Shown: positions 12,551 through 24,197, counted from the stretch's first letter. The stretch is 64,000 bases of DNA from Stenopsyche tienmushanensis (GCA_008973525.1 WACJ01000109.1:62001-126000), one strand, 5' to 3'. The notes: generated from the letters alone by a model not told the origin. Translations and numbers: made by a program.

Positions 12551-12725
12551 TGAAGAATGAAACATTATGATATGCTAAATCATTTTTTCCTCCTATGGTA
12601 TGCGGTCTAATATTATCATGCTGTAAGATTACATTGTACGATCAAGATTAAGTCGAAAATTTGGGAGATAGGAAGTATTAACACATTCCCGACGGGCTAT
12701 GCATAATATTATCATTCGCTTGGCG

Positions 12726-13426
12726 CGGCTTGATCTTTTTATGCGATTTTCAAAAATAATGGAACACATCCCTCATTTTTCTATAGAGAACGAAGCCTTT
12801 TTTATGCGTTCAAGTATCCATATGTAGAACATCCAAATGTGAAAATAGTGTTTCTTCCGCCCAACATGACATATTTAATTCAGCCACTAGATCAGGACAT
12901 CATTTCCACTTTTAAAATGTATTATATTAAGAACATATACTGGATAAGCTAGAAAATGTTTCATGTGTATCTCAGATAACTGAAATCTGATTGTCAGCTG
13001 AAATCATTACTCCGACAAATCAACTTGATGGAGAAAACTTCGATACTTTTTTTCAAAATGATGTCGATGAATTGCTTGAGGAGACTCCCCTGAATGACGA
13101 TGATGTTATTGGTTTAATGTTATATGGCAGCGAAGAAACAGAAGACGATATTCAATTCAAAGCTAGTCAACTTTGCAATCAATTAGAAAATATATTTATT
13201 GTACATGACTCAAATTTTGAATGAGCTTTCAAATTCTAACGAGAGCTTAAGAATTTCATGTATCCATATCACGTTGTAATATCACACTGATTTGAAGTTA
13301 TGCACTTTTTAAAAATGACGGAACCCATCCCTCAGTTTTCTATGTAGTTCGAGTCTTTTTTTATGCGTTTTTTTTATATGCGACTCCACGTGGAACGTGT
13401 CTATCGCATAAAAACAGATCAAAATG
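12726..13426 (+). pseudogene. Tigger/pogo-type transposase relic with both ends
   Basis: The frame from 12806 reads VKIVFLPPNMTYLIQPLDQD and then IISTFKMYYIKN, the strongly conserved third-Asp region of the Tigger/pogo DDE domain. After a stop near 12950, a frame from 12991 to 13224 (DVDELLEETPLNDDDVIGLM) fits the acidic C-terminus of such proteins. The left end (CTTGATCTTTTTATGCG) and right end (CGCATAAAAACAGATCAAAATG, followed by TA) are imperfect inverted repeats. The subterminal TTTCTATAGAGAACGAAGCC is shared with the MITEs at 35350 and 51971. The DNA-binding half and the first catalytic residues are missing, so this is an internally deleted copy. Just upstream, at about 12690, TTAACACATTCCCGACGGG resembles a piggyBac-like end. 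Confidence 0.85.
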
Positions 13427-13870
13427 TATAATGTTTAAATCTATGTATTTAAGTAGTGTACAATGGCTTAAGACGCACAGGTGCATCTCCCGCGTCTACC
13501 GTTAATATCCGAAGGACGCACATATGCGCAATCCGATGGGAATGTGTTAATATTTTCAATTGATCGTTTCGGTTCAGTTTTATCCCAATCGAACATTAAT
13601 CTATCCCAACTTAACCATATCATACTAGATAATAATTTAGTCCTAATGGAAAAAAAAACTCTACTTATAGAGAACAAATTAACGCCAAATGTATTTTATC
13701 ATTTTATTGTGGTTAGTATAACGTCAACACTCTATTATTATTTTATGTATTTCATATTGCAGCCATATATCCATTCATTCAAGTCACCCAAATCCTTATT
13801 TTGGTCTACGCTCATAAATTAATGTCAAATTGAGATATTTTCGAAGTAAATGCGCAATTTGAATATTAGA
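13427..13870. other. Unassigned stretch
   Basis: Open frames occur on both strands (13481-13822 plus, 13468-13677 minus) with no family signal. The plus frame ends in a hydrophobic run that looks like AT-rich noise. Confidence 0.3.
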
Positions 13871-13961
13871 GCGCCATTGCATGCGTAGCAATATATCGTC
13901 GTTGGCACTTTTCGCAAATGGTGACAGTACAAAGTACATTGTTCGGCACAAAGAGGGTTAA
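13871..13961 (-). mobile_element. piggyBac-type element end with TTAA
   Basis: Read outward, the end is TTAA followed by CCCTCTTTGTGCCGAAC, with ATATATCGTCG-type sequence (ATATATCGTCGTTGGCACTT on the plus strand) about 50 bases inside. Similar ends with CGATATATCGTCG occur at 20910, 43719 and near 61670. TTAA plus a CCCT-like start is typical of piggyBac-like elements. No partner end was found. Confidence 0.55.
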
Positions 13962-15225
13962 GAAGAAGAAGTAAATAGGCTTATGTTGAAGAGTTCTCAT
14001 GTGTTTTAATGAATGGTTATGAAAGCATATAAGAACTAGTTACCATTCCGAATATCAATGCATTTTTAGCTCAGTGGAGATGCATTTAAGGGTTGGTTGA
14101 CCTTGTGATATCCCATCAAGATTGAAAATAATAAAATTCCAAAAGCCTCTCAGGTCTCGATGAATCACGACGTCTGATCTATGGACCAAAACAAATTTAT
14201 AAACTCGACCAGAAGTCGTGCAGTTTGACGCATCCATAACAAGTCAGATGAAAAGCAGTTAAAAAGCCGTACACACACATGGCGAACGGTTTCATTCAAG
14301 TTTCGAGCAGAACCAGTTTTTTTTATAAATTATTATCAATAGTAGTCTTACATCATTAAAATGCGAACTAAGACACCTTGAATCGACCGGCACCAAATCG
14401 TTTCAAGGCTAGTTCTCTGGATCGTCAGAAAACGCGAAGAACTTCAGAAGATCATTCGCCATAATAGCGGATCCGTTTGAGGAAACAATGAGATGAAGAT
14501 AACAGATCGTGTAGATTATTGGACGTTAGCGATTTTACGATTTCAGCTTAATGCATTTTATGACAAGTGAATGAATTTATCGCTGATCTCATTTGTCAAC
14601 ATAATTGTAATCAAATAATTTGCAATACTTGGAAAGTGACATCATTAATATTTTTATGAAATACATTTAATATCAGTCCCTGAGCGGGTATATTGTTCTA
14701 TGAGGAATTATACAAAGTAGAATTAAAAAGACGCTGTGGAGAAGATATCAGCTGGGATCAATTCGGATTTAGAAAAGATCTTTTTAATCACATAAGATGC
14801 ATTTAATTTATAAACAGATTATGCATGATTGAGCTAGATAGCATGGATATTCGACGATGAATACTGGAATCAATCAGAAATAATAAGCAGCGATGATGTA
14901 CCAACTGAAAGAGGAGTCAGGGAGGGACGTGTACACTTTTCTACTTTTATCTGGGTCTCGGTGAGGAAATCAAAGCTTATATCGAAATTGCTATAAGCCC
15001 ATTTATAGAGCTAAAAGCAGGTCTCATTAACAAACATCTTCATCTTTAAACCAGATCAAGTTTTATAAAGTGCTCTCGTCAGTATTATCATATGAATGGA
15101 AGCATTAAAGAAGTGACTTTATAGGCTTTTGCTTTAAGAGAAAAGTTTCAAATGAACTTCTTTGAATCATGAATAATCGTATTAAAAACTCGTAAAATCT
15201 ATGCGGACATAAAATCATTTAAAAT
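13962..15225. other. Stretch without recognised gene
   Basis: AT-rich sequence. No coding island, repeat end or RNA gene was recognised. Confidence 0.4.
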
Positions 15226-15320
15226 TTCTAACTGCAGTTCTACGTCTATATATCGCTACACCGCACTTTTGGCGGAAATTTCTCGCAAATAACACTGCTT
15301 TGTACTCAAATGGTTGAGTT
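15226..15320 (-). mobile_element. piggyBac-like terminal segment (GATATATAGACG family)
   Basis: The complement contains CCAAAAGTGCGGTGTAGCGA followed by TATATAGACGTAGAAC. The same order of motifs is found at 38982-39091 and 63038-63120. The outer edge begins AACCATTTGAGTACAAAGC next to TCAA, which may be a mutated TTAA. It lies just before a piggyBac N-terminal coding scrap at 15379, which supports the assignment. Confidence 0.55.
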
Positions 15321-15378
15321 AAGTGATTAATGCCAAAAATGTATTGCAAGCAACCAATAAAAAACAGCAAAATATACT

Positions 15379-15525
15379 ATGGAAATGTTTCCGGACTTCC
15401 AAAATAGTAGTGATGAATTAGATTTTCTATCAAATACATCGCATCCCGTTGTCAAAATAGTAGTCCACTATGGGAAGATGTTACCAAAATTATTATTATA
15501 GTCCAAATTTTTATTGGTAAAAAAT
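15379..15525 (+). pseudogene. piggyBac N-terminal coding fragment
   Basis: The ATG at 15379 opens MEMFPDFQNSSDELDFLSNT. After a one-base frameshift the sequence continues NSSPLWEDVTK. The same acidic N-terminal block (SPxWEDxT) is seen at 42070-42180 and on the minus strand at 35923-36020, the last inside a TTAA-flanked element. No catalytic domain follows. Confidence 0.65.
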
Positions 15526-16404
15526 CAGTAGATCCTCAAATGTTAGGAACGTGTACAAACGTGTGCATAAAACAAATGTTTATATTTCATCCATTCTACT
15601 TCAATATATAAGACGATGATACCTACAAGTATAGTAAATCATCAGTATCAGATCGATTGAACATCAATATTTAATCAATCATCGTATAAAAAATGATAAA
15701 AGACAATTTAGATTTACTATATATGTATTTATACACAAGTAAAGTTAATTCTGTTCTTATCTTTGATGCACATGAGATAAAAAATAGAAAAACATTAAAT
15801 GACAAACAAATATGAATTGAAGCAATTCAAATAGAATTATAATAATGTGTTTTTTATAGAATCTTCAAAACTATTAGAAATACAATGTTGCAACTTTGTA
15901 TGCGTATTATGGACATTCTGAAGATTAGCAACAAAGACAAATTTCATTGGTTCTCAAACATTTTTGAAAAAAAAAAAGTTGAATCCAAATTGAAATACAT
16001 CAAAATTTGTCTGTAATTTCGAAATTGAATAGCATTTATAATCTCTTTAAATCAAAAGAAATAAGGAAAAAGTCGATAGCCGTGATATCTCGTCCGGGAA
16101 TGCTGTTCTCAACCGCTAAATTGCGTCCTCGAATGATGCATCTCATTTCTTGGTCACAATGAACGTCATCGATATTCAATTCGCCATCCAGCCGGTGCAG
16201 CACGTGTCAAAAAGTGGATTTGAAAGCGAATGATCTCATTTGACCACTAAAGGAAAAACGTGCCGCACAGTCACGCACATACATACATAAACGAGCGTAC
16301 GTTGCAGATACTAATATATTTTTTAATAAAGACACAATTCCCCGGCACAATAGACGACGATGGTGTTTATCTTCTTTTTTTTTCGCAATGTGCCGAAATC
16401 AAAG
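15526..16404. other. AT-rich stretch without recognised gene
   Basis: Mostly low-complexity AT-rich sequence up to about 16080, then more balanced bases. A pyrimidine run at about 16368-16384 may be the 3' end of an intron before the candidate exon at 16405. Confidence 0.35.
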
Positions 16405-16479
16405 ACCCGATTACAAAGCACGACGAGGAGGAAGTCGCCGATGCGATGAGTTTTCGGTCCGAAATTGGACGACCCTCGG
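16405..16479 (+). CDS. Candidate short internal exon, unknown protein
   Basis: A long T tract ends about 20 bases before the acceptor AAATCAAAG, and the 75-base segment ends at a good donor (CTCGG then GTAGGT). The frame reads DPITKHDEEEVADAMSFRSE and IGRPS, a hydrophilic, coding-like composition with G or C at many third positions. The same frame stays open on both sides, so openness alone proves little. No family is recognised. A retroelement origin is possible because GGTCCGAAATTGGAC resembles a short string in family X. Confidence 0.33.
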
Positions 16480-17442
16480 GTAGGTGGTCTCGTGGATTGA
16501 GATCAAAATCTGACGTATTTACCCACTTGGACCGAGGCAGCTGAGTGGGCAGCGTCGGTCGCCATTATCTCCAGTACTTGTTTTTTCCTTGTGTATAATA
16601 AAAACTAGACCCGCCTGAATCGAAAAACTAGAACAGGTTTCTCCCACTGGCTCATGCCCTAACGCGCTCTGCGTGCTGACAGAGGGCTAGGGTTAAATAC
16701 GTCCACCATTATCTGTACACACTTGAAACTCGCGTCCTTAGAAGAATCCAATCTGAACGGAATATTAGACAAGAGCGTCGATAAGTCCATGAATGCCAGC
16801 AAGACCCAGCTGCGCAGCTGATCAAACAAGGATCCATACGAACCTTTATTAATAAATCCTCAATCGTTTGACATTAGGTCATACATTCTAAGAAGATACA
16901 ATCTAAAAAATATGGAATTATTTAAAACGCCAGGATTGAAAATACGATTTGCAGGTGGGTGGCGATATCTTTAGCGCGGTTTGATGATACAGAAATTATG
17001 TAATATCATAGCCATTGTTAGCAATAATCTCTCAAATTCGGACAATGATTTAAGTGTGTTTAAGAGGCACGATAAAATAGATCCATGAGAGTATTTAAAT
17101 GCAAAAAAAAAAGACACCAGACTAAATGTTATCATCAACGTATAATTGTACTTGTCAAAGTTGATTGCATTATGTTTGGGTGGTATTTACCAATCAAGAT
17201 TTTTGTGCTGCGAAATGCAATAATCAAAGCTTGCTGCAATACAAGAGACAATTACAATTTGTAAGCAAATGAGGTCTTCCTGAAAACTATCTTCTTGGAT
17301 AGGAATACATTTACGATTCAGTAGAACTAGAAATCTTATTGCAGCAGTTAAATGCTAGTGCAGTAAAAATTTAATGCAAGAGAGTAGTTAATATAAATGA
17401 AAATATTTGGATGTCTTTCAAGGAAAATTGCTTAAATTTTGA
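16480..17442. other. Stretch without recognised gene
   Basis: The segment at 16540-16720 is GC-richer (for example CCCTAACGCGCTCTGCGTGC) but has no long frame. The rest is AT-rich and unassigned. Confidence 0.35.
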
Positions 17443-17652
17443 CCCCTTAAATAGGTAAGATACAGAGTTGTGTCGGATTCCAATGATTCAGAAAGACGAT
17501 TCTTAGACTTTAAGCCCGTAGACAGATAGAGACGGAGTGTATCTTACCTATTTAAGGGGTGTGCTAATATTGTGTGTTATCGACAGTGTTTATTTATTTA
17601 TGTACAAGCTTCATACACGCTGCGACGGTCTTGACAGATAAGCGGATTTGTA
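17443..17652 (+). repeat. Repeat family Y, copy C, with an internal inverted end
   Basis: The left end CCCCTTAAATAGGTAAGATA(C) at 17443-17463 is repeated exactly in inverted orientation at 17539-17559, giving a 117-bp unit with perfect 21-bp inverted repeats. The usual right third of family Y (GACAGTGTTTATTTATTTAT, GTACAAGCTTCATACACGCT, GACAGATAAGCGG) follows directly. A C-run then begins near 17654. Confidence 0.8.
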
Positions 17653-17689
17653 CGCCCCCCCCCCCTCCTCCGGAAATCCAATTTATTTT

Positions 17690-18075
17690 TTAATGTTAAC
17701 CAATACTATTATAAATGCAATACAATAAATACTATTATAATGTATGTTTTAAAATAATACACAAAGATAGTTCCAAAAGTACCCGAATTAACGTATAGAT
17801 GGCAGCCACAGCCAGAAAGTGTCTAGACGCTACGTCTCTTCCGCGATCGTACAGATCATATAGAATGTCGCAAGACGCCCTGAAAGAGGACAGAGTGGCC
17901 ATAAGGTTTATATGCTCAATCGGTCCGTTTTTCGAACCGCTGAATGAACGGCTCGCGATTGAATGCTATACCTGAACATAGCGATAACGAAGAAAAGAGG
18001 GATTAGCCAACTTAGTGTATATTATAAAAACGGACAGAGTCAATCAGTGTTGATGCATGTAAAGTAGATGTGCTC
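17690..18075 (-). mobile_element. Family X: LINE C-terminal fragment, copy 2
   Basis: About 390 bases match 21080-21480. In minus-strand reading it starts with CACTGATTGACTCTGTCCG, continues with TAATCCCTCTTTTCTTCG, then a degraded coding segment (CSGIAFNREPFIQRFEK) parallel to CPGMASDREALFRRISD at 58.0 kb, then a shared 3' part ending near AACATACATTATAATAGT. It is a decayed relic. Confidence 0.7.
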
Positions 18076-19739
18076 CATTCTTATAACTGCATATTTAGCA
18101 AAATGAAGCACAATAAAAAGGTTATTACCAAATGATCATAAATGTATCTAAATAATTGGAGGGAAAACAGCTGAAACTTGTATTCTGATCAGAAAAAACC
18201 TTACTTTGAAGTTGTATAAAGAACTGTTATTTATGATATATTATTTGCAATGGCGAAGAAATTTGATACCTGAATTGCCTAAGGTGTATATTTTCATAGT
18301 AATAATCAAATTTTTATATATGTTGGCAACTTTATGTGATGACATTTCTGATATATTAAAGTTTGGATTTTCTTCCGGCAAAAATAGTCTTAAATATGAG
18401 ATCGTCAACACATTATGAACCCCTGCTTGAAAACAAGATATCATACATTCAATGCATTCAAGCTCAAAATAATGTTAAAACTTCGTATCTTTCAATCGTA
18501 TATTTTTATACCGCCATATAACAATTATTGCCAACAAATGTGTACAGGTATTGTCATAAAGTGCAATCATAACAATAAAGTGTGAATAATTTGAAAGACA
18601 TTGTGTTTGGTTTGTTTGAGGACAATTTAATAATAGGACAAGGTTGAGATGTACATAAGAATTGTGCTTGAAGATTAGATAAACTCAAATTACTAACCAT
18701 TACAGTGTTTTGTTAAAAACAATGCGACAGCTTGGTTTCATAATGTTGGAACAAGGCAGAAAATGAGTTTGATTTTAAGGCTTTATCATCAATGATAATC
18801 TGATAAATGTAGCATGCAGCACTTGCAGCAAGGTGCATCCTCAGGTTCTTGGACCGCCGGCACGGAATGATCCTCAGATATAAAAGCAGGTATGATTTTT
18901 TTTACATACCACAATAAACGCATCGACCCAAAACCTGTAATTTTTATGAGACGAAAACGAGAATATTACGATTTAACACATTCTTCACGACAGGTACGTA
19001 TGAAAAAATCGAGTGTTTGCCATTATTTTTTTTATTTTTTATTATCAGACGAACGTTACGAAATTTATTGTTTTCAATGGGGATATCATAAGAGCATTGC
19101 AAGAAGCAAATTGTTCTTATAATGACCGGTTTGCAGTCGAATAAGTAGTTCTTGGACGAATGAGTTTTGTGATCGCCGAATACGCCCATGAGACCTAAGA
19201 ATCTTTGGGTCGATAAGGATTCTGGATATCCCGTTAATAATTATAGATTAAAAATTTGGACGCCCAGGGCTGCTGCCCATTAATTATAGCCTGGATGCGA
19301 GTTGAACAGCTTTTCTGCCTATAGTTTTTGTAGTGGGACATCATCACAAATTAATATTTTTATATCATAAAATGATTAATATTTATCACAATTCTTTATT
19401 GCACAGTATAATATATTGCATAAAAAATGGTATAGCATGAGGCATAATTATTAGCGAAAGTGCTTTTTTTTGTCATCCTTGACCATACATTGAAGCAGAG
19501 GTTCACCGTCAAAGAGTCTCGCAGTTGGGAGTTTTCTCTTTGTTTTTTTGGGTCTCCTTTTTCAATTCGATAATAGATGATGCACGCAGGCCATTTCGTC
19601 TCTATTTTTCCCTAAAGAGTAAAGATCTACGTGGCATTCAAGCAGTGAATTTAATAAACAGCGTCTTCTTAAATATTGAACCGCGCAATTCATTAATGAT
19701 GGAAAAGTTCAATAAATAAGCAACACTATATCACTAAAC
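18076..19739. other. Stretch without recognised gene
   Basis: AT-rich DNA with only short open frames (such as 18206-18418 and 18892-19122, rich in Lys, Tyr, Phe and Ile as expected from AT-rich noise). Nothing is recognised. Confidence 0.4.
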
Positions 19740-19850
19740 TTAACCTCTATCCATAGAACCGACCTGATCAAAATCATCGTTGAACGGCTCATCGTCGTCG
19801 AAGAAGGTTTCATCGAATATCTCTGTGCTGGATATTGATCCGATTGACAT
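19740..19850 (-). CDS. Candidate short acidic coding segment
   Basis: On the minus strand an ATG at 19850 opens 36 codons, MSIGSISSTEIFDETFFDDD and then EPFNDDFDQVGSMDRG, before TAA at 19740. The codon choice (GAC, TTC, TCG-type) is better balanced than the flanks, and the acidic pattern is protein-like. It could be a first exon, a terminal exon entered through the TTGTGAAG acceptor-like site just upstream, or a micro-ORF. The opposite strand is also open over the same bases (Ser-rich), so direction is uncertain. Confidence 0.27.
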   Translation of the reverse strand: MSIGSISSTEIFDETFFDDDEPFNDDFDQVGSMDRG

Positions 19851-20909
19851 TTTCGGGCAGAATTTCACAACTTCACAAGTAAAACATAAGGAAAATTACA
19901 ACAAAATCAAGAACGAAAAAAACGAGGCACTGATACGACACGGTGCACAATCGAAGCACTCGAAGCCAATTATCTATTTTGTAACTGTATTACTACTAAT
20001 ATACCATTATGGGAGTGAATTACGATTATTTTCCGAGCGTCATCCTGTTATCTTCGGCTTATCAGCACCAGAGGTGGGATTTTACGTCATACAGACTGAA
20101 TTTCAGGTCGCATCATCGAGGTTAGCCCTCGGTTTAAGTTTTTACCTTGAACAATGCGTTGTTTACGTTAATTTACGACATAATTGCCGACATACGTTGT
20201 TGTTCTAATGATTCGCCGAAATAAACAGATCGTGACGAATAATATTCGAATGCTAGATATCTGGAATTGACGCATTTGGTACATAGAATCTGCTGTAAAT
20301 ACGTTTGTCGCCTGGTTCTATTTTTGGTACTTGGAGCTAGATGACATTTCAGTTTCAAGGATTTTTCTTATGGAGCATGCTGCTGCAGCTTTACATCACT
20401 GCGAGAACACTTTCCTTTTTATCAATACATGGACAACAATTAACCATGGAAACTACAGAATTTGATATATTTATTATGGCGTCAAAATCGAAGAATCAAT
20501 TGTGATATGGGTTCTAATTATTTTTTGCCATAACCCTGACATTAAGGCTTTAACGCTCAGTTATAATCCAGGCACTTTGGATTTATCTACACATAAGGAA
20601 TGTGTTTTAGTCATGGCTTAAAAGAAAAATACCAAGAAAACTAGATGACAATGAAATAAACGTTAGAGTAACTCATTTTCAATCAGTGTTCCAATATTGG
20701 AACAAGTGGTTTCTTTTATCTATACTCCAATATAAATATTTAAGAACGATTTGAAATTGACAATGTCAATAGCCAACAAACGTAGGAGCGTTCGGTGCTA
20801 TATTTTGAAGTTACTTTAAGTAGATTTAAAAATTAGAACGTATAAAATATCTCGCATAAAACACTGATAAAAGCGAAAAAATTACTATTTTCAAAAGCAT
20901 CAAGTGTAT
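19851..20909. other. Stretch without recognised gene
   Basis: No recognised gene. A plus-strand open frame spans 19780-20208 but its middle is hydrophobic and lacks any family signal. It overlaps the acidic segment on the other strand. Confidence 0.35.
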
Positions 20910-21000
20910 TTAACTATTTTAATGCCAGATGCCGATTTATCGGCGTTGTCAACACTTGCAAAAAAATGCCAGCGCCGATATATCGTCGTATACGCGATTG
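20910..21000 (+). mobile_element. piggyBac-type element end with TTAA
   Basis: TTAA at 20910-20913 is followed by CTATTTTAATGCCAGATGCC, and CGCCGATATATCGTCG lies inside. It belongs with the ends at 13871 and 43719. The partner end was not found. Confidence 0.5.
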
Positions 21001-21079
21001 TATGAATAATTGTAATTTATAAATATACTTTAATATTAAATATTATTTAAACTGTTGTATTTTAAATGCAGATTCATAA

Positions 21080-21545
21080 GCATTGTTGATTATAAATGCA
21101 ATATATTAAATACTATTATAATGTATGTTTTAAAATAATATACAAAGATAGTCGCAAAAGCACACAACCTAACGTATAGATGGCGGTTACCGTTGTAAAA
21201 AAATACTATGATAGTGTCGAGATTCTACGTTGCTTCCGTGATCGAACAGATCAATAGAAAATGCCGCAAAACGCCCCACAAGAGAATTGAGTGGCCATAA
21301 AGTTTGTATGTTCAATCGGTCTGCTTTTCGGACCGCTGCTATGACGAATGAGCACCTCGCGATCGGATGCCATACCTGAACATAACGATAACGAAGAAAA
21401 GAGGGATTAGATAACTTAGTATATATTATAAAAACGGACAGAATTAATCAGTGTTGATTCATGTAAAGTAGAATTTTTTTTTGCGCCTCAAGCCCAGTTG
21501 CGCTTGTGGTGGTCGCCTGCTTTGCCACGCCCTTGTTACTGCCCT
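21080..21545 (-). mobile_element. Family X: LINE C-terminal fragment, copy 3
   Basis: This is the best-preserved partner of copy 2. The minus-strand frame reads CSGMASDREVLIRHSSGPKS, close to CPGMASDREALFRRISDPEF at 58.0 kb. At the upstream edge (high coordinates) it has GGGCGTGGCAAAGCAGGCGA, also found in copy 1 near 9695 and copy 4 near 39715. Stops interrupt the frame. Confidence 0.72.
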
Positions 21546-21642
21546 GTGAAGAGCTGTATGATTATTTGATCATGTAAGGCACATTCAACTTGTAACTGAA
21601 ATATGCACAATTTAGGTTTATGATACTTAGGAGTAATGAGGG

Positions 21643-22001
21643 TTAACTCCTTAAAGAGGTAAGACACAGTGTTGTGTCCAGCATTATTATGCATTAAGCT
21701 CGAAGAGAGACAGAGACGGAGAGTATTTTGCACGTTGTTTGATGAGAAACAGAGACGGAGAGAGTAACTTGCGTACGTCGTATGATAATATTGATTTTTA
21801 ACCCAAATTTAACGACTAATAATGATAGCCCAAATGAATCGATTTCAAGTGTATTGTTTATGTTTACGCAAAGAAATGTCCGAATATTGTGTGCTATCGC
21901 CAGTGTTTATTTATTTATGTACAAGCTTCATACATGCTGCGATGGTCCTAACAGATAAGTGGATTTGTATGGTTGATAAGTGGTGGACATACAAATATAG
22001 C
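21643..22001 (+). repeat. Repeat family Y, copy D (nearly full length)
   Basis: This is the most complete copy. TTAA at 21643 is followed by CTCCTTAAAGAGGTAAGACA, a GACACAGTGTTGTGTC hairpin-like block, the two CAGAGACGGAGAG subunits, the AACCCAAATTTAACGACTAA block, the TGTTTATGTTTACGCAAAGA block and the right end (GACAGATAAGTGG, then GATAAGTGGTGGACATACAA). A TTAA start suggests a piggyBac-type element, but no matching inverted right end is present. Confidence 0.8.
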
Positions 22002-24007
22002 ATCTACGTTTATAATGATTTTAAATTAGCTCACTACTCAAAAGGTTTTTTAAATCGGATTAGACATAAAAAAAAGTCAACTAATGAATGTTGTCTATTG
22101 ATTCCATGATAGCTATGTTTCGTCACTTCGCCTTGCCACATGACCTGCCTACAGTAACTGCATAAAAAACGTACTAAATCTTTATCATTCATTCCATCCA
22201 TGCTTGAGTTAATTACAGATTAAAATTCAATTATGCAAGACTGACAATTTTTTCGTCTTCCATCATCAAAGTATGATTAAAAATGCTCATTAAAAGTGAT
22301 TAGCGATCACATAAAAAATTCACGCGTCCGTATGATGCCACATTTTGAATGCCGTGGAAGTGTGTTAATCTGCGAAGACGCACCAGTAGAAAGTACGTAC
22401 AATTAGCGATTTGATACAATCTGTTTTAAAGAGTAAAAGTTTGCGAAACCAAACAATAACTTTACAAACGAACTTCATAAAATTAAATAATTGTTCCTCG
22501 GAAAAAATGCACTCAACACGTAAATAGTTCCATTGTTCTTGGTTCGTTTTTGGACCGTATTTATGGTACAATACGAAATAAATTATGATAAATCACGTGT
22601 GAGTTATGAGTAAATATATAATGTCGATTGTGGAACCAAATAAAGCACAAGTGAAAGGGAGTTAAGTCGAAGATATATGGTAGTTATGTGTTTCTGAAGC
22701 GTGTAGTGCTAATTGACCGCCGGTCATTATAATTTTAAAGCTGGTCTCATAAATCTTGCGATTGCTCCTATGGACTTGGCAGGAGATAAAATGAAAGTTA
22801 ATGCGTATTTAAGTATTTGAGATATGTCCTTAATGTAGCCTTAAAAAATGTCGCGGCCGTCCAAAGGGTTAGTTGGCTAGCATACTTGACCATAATCAAT
22901 GGAGATTTATTGCGTCCAAGTTTGGGATGTTATCCTGTCGAGTCATGAAACATTGTTGCACAGGCTGTCGTTCTTTGCAATTATGTCAATTAGCAACATT
23001 TTATGTAATAGTAGTGGTCTGTGCATTTAGAAGACTTGCAGACTAGGATAATTATGATAATTATACCAACGTGCTCATATGCACATAAATATCAGCTCGA
23101 TAAAAGTGTTTAAAAAGAGATTGATGATAAATCAAGTGTCAGTATAGTGGATTAGATCCCGGACTCTTATTATGATAGTTAGGGTTCAGATCCAGATGCG
23201 ATTAAAATCTACAAAGCTGATTTTTAATCTACAAGTAGTTTATGTTAATTATTGTTAAATTAACATCGTCTACTTTCAATACAAGGTGGCTAGAGCTTCG
23301 ATAAACGTGGCTAAAGTTGTAATGCAATAACTTGATTAAAGTATTGCAACGTTCAAATAATTGTTTATTTACATTTTGTATGGATTAAGAACAAGTATGG
23401 ATTTATCCCAATGCATTGGACTATATTTCAATATGATTTGTTTTATGTTTTCAAGAGCATCAATTTCGCTTGCTAAAAAGCAACCATTATAGTTCTTTCA
23501 AAGCGCACAATAGGATCACAATTCGGAGAGAAGATCGATCGATCAAGTGTCTGCAGATGTGTTTACAAATATGCACCATTGATTCATAAATTAATGAACA
23601 AATAGATTTTTTTGTAAATTGATTTATAATATATCGAGTGTTTGCCAGAAATAGAGTGAATTGTAGATAATGCCATCGCGTGTGATGAATTGGTTTCGAG
23701 ATAATGCAGAACAAACAGGAAGTTAATTGGGGAAATTGATGAGAAAAACAGAGCCCGTCCGACATGATAGCATGATTAAATTGGTAAACAATTTAATAAT
23801 ATGTTACGAAATAATCTCCCGAGATTTAGGGATACATAAACAATGGGTTTTCGTTCGATATAGTCGTATTTGGACCGGACGAGGGCGTTGAACGCTTTAA
23901 AGGCCTAAGAACGAACGAAATTATGACATGAGCTAACGATTGGCGCTTTACCGCACATGTCCAAGACCTCCCGCTAGTATAGTTTTGATTCGGTAAAGTT
24001 CAAATGT
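22002..24007. other. Stretch without recognised gene
   Basis: AT-rich and unassigned. A short complement of the string seen at 32740 (CATGTCCAAGACCTCCCGCT near 23955) hints at another R1-like scrap. No exon or RNA gene was recognised. Confidence 0.35.
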
Positions 24008-24197
24008 TTAACCCCTTAAAGAGTTAAGACATAGAGTTGTGTCTGAATTCCAGTGATTCAGAAAGAGCTTTCTTACACGTTGAGCTCGAAGACAGACAGA
24101 AGCAGAGAGAGTATCTTGCGTACATCCTACGATTGTATAGATCGTTAACCCAAATTTACCGAGTAATAATGATATTTCAATGATATAATTGAATGTA
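24008..24197 (+). repeat. Repeat family Y, copy E, cut by a MITE
   Basis: TTAA at 24008-24011 is followed by CCCCTTAAAGAGTTAAGACA, then GAATTCCAGTGATTCAGAAA and one CAGACAG-type subunit, up to the CCCAAATTTACCGAGTAATA block. The copy stops exactly at the TA that flanks the Tigger-type MITE at 24198, so the MITE inserted here or at the edge. Confidence 0.78.
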
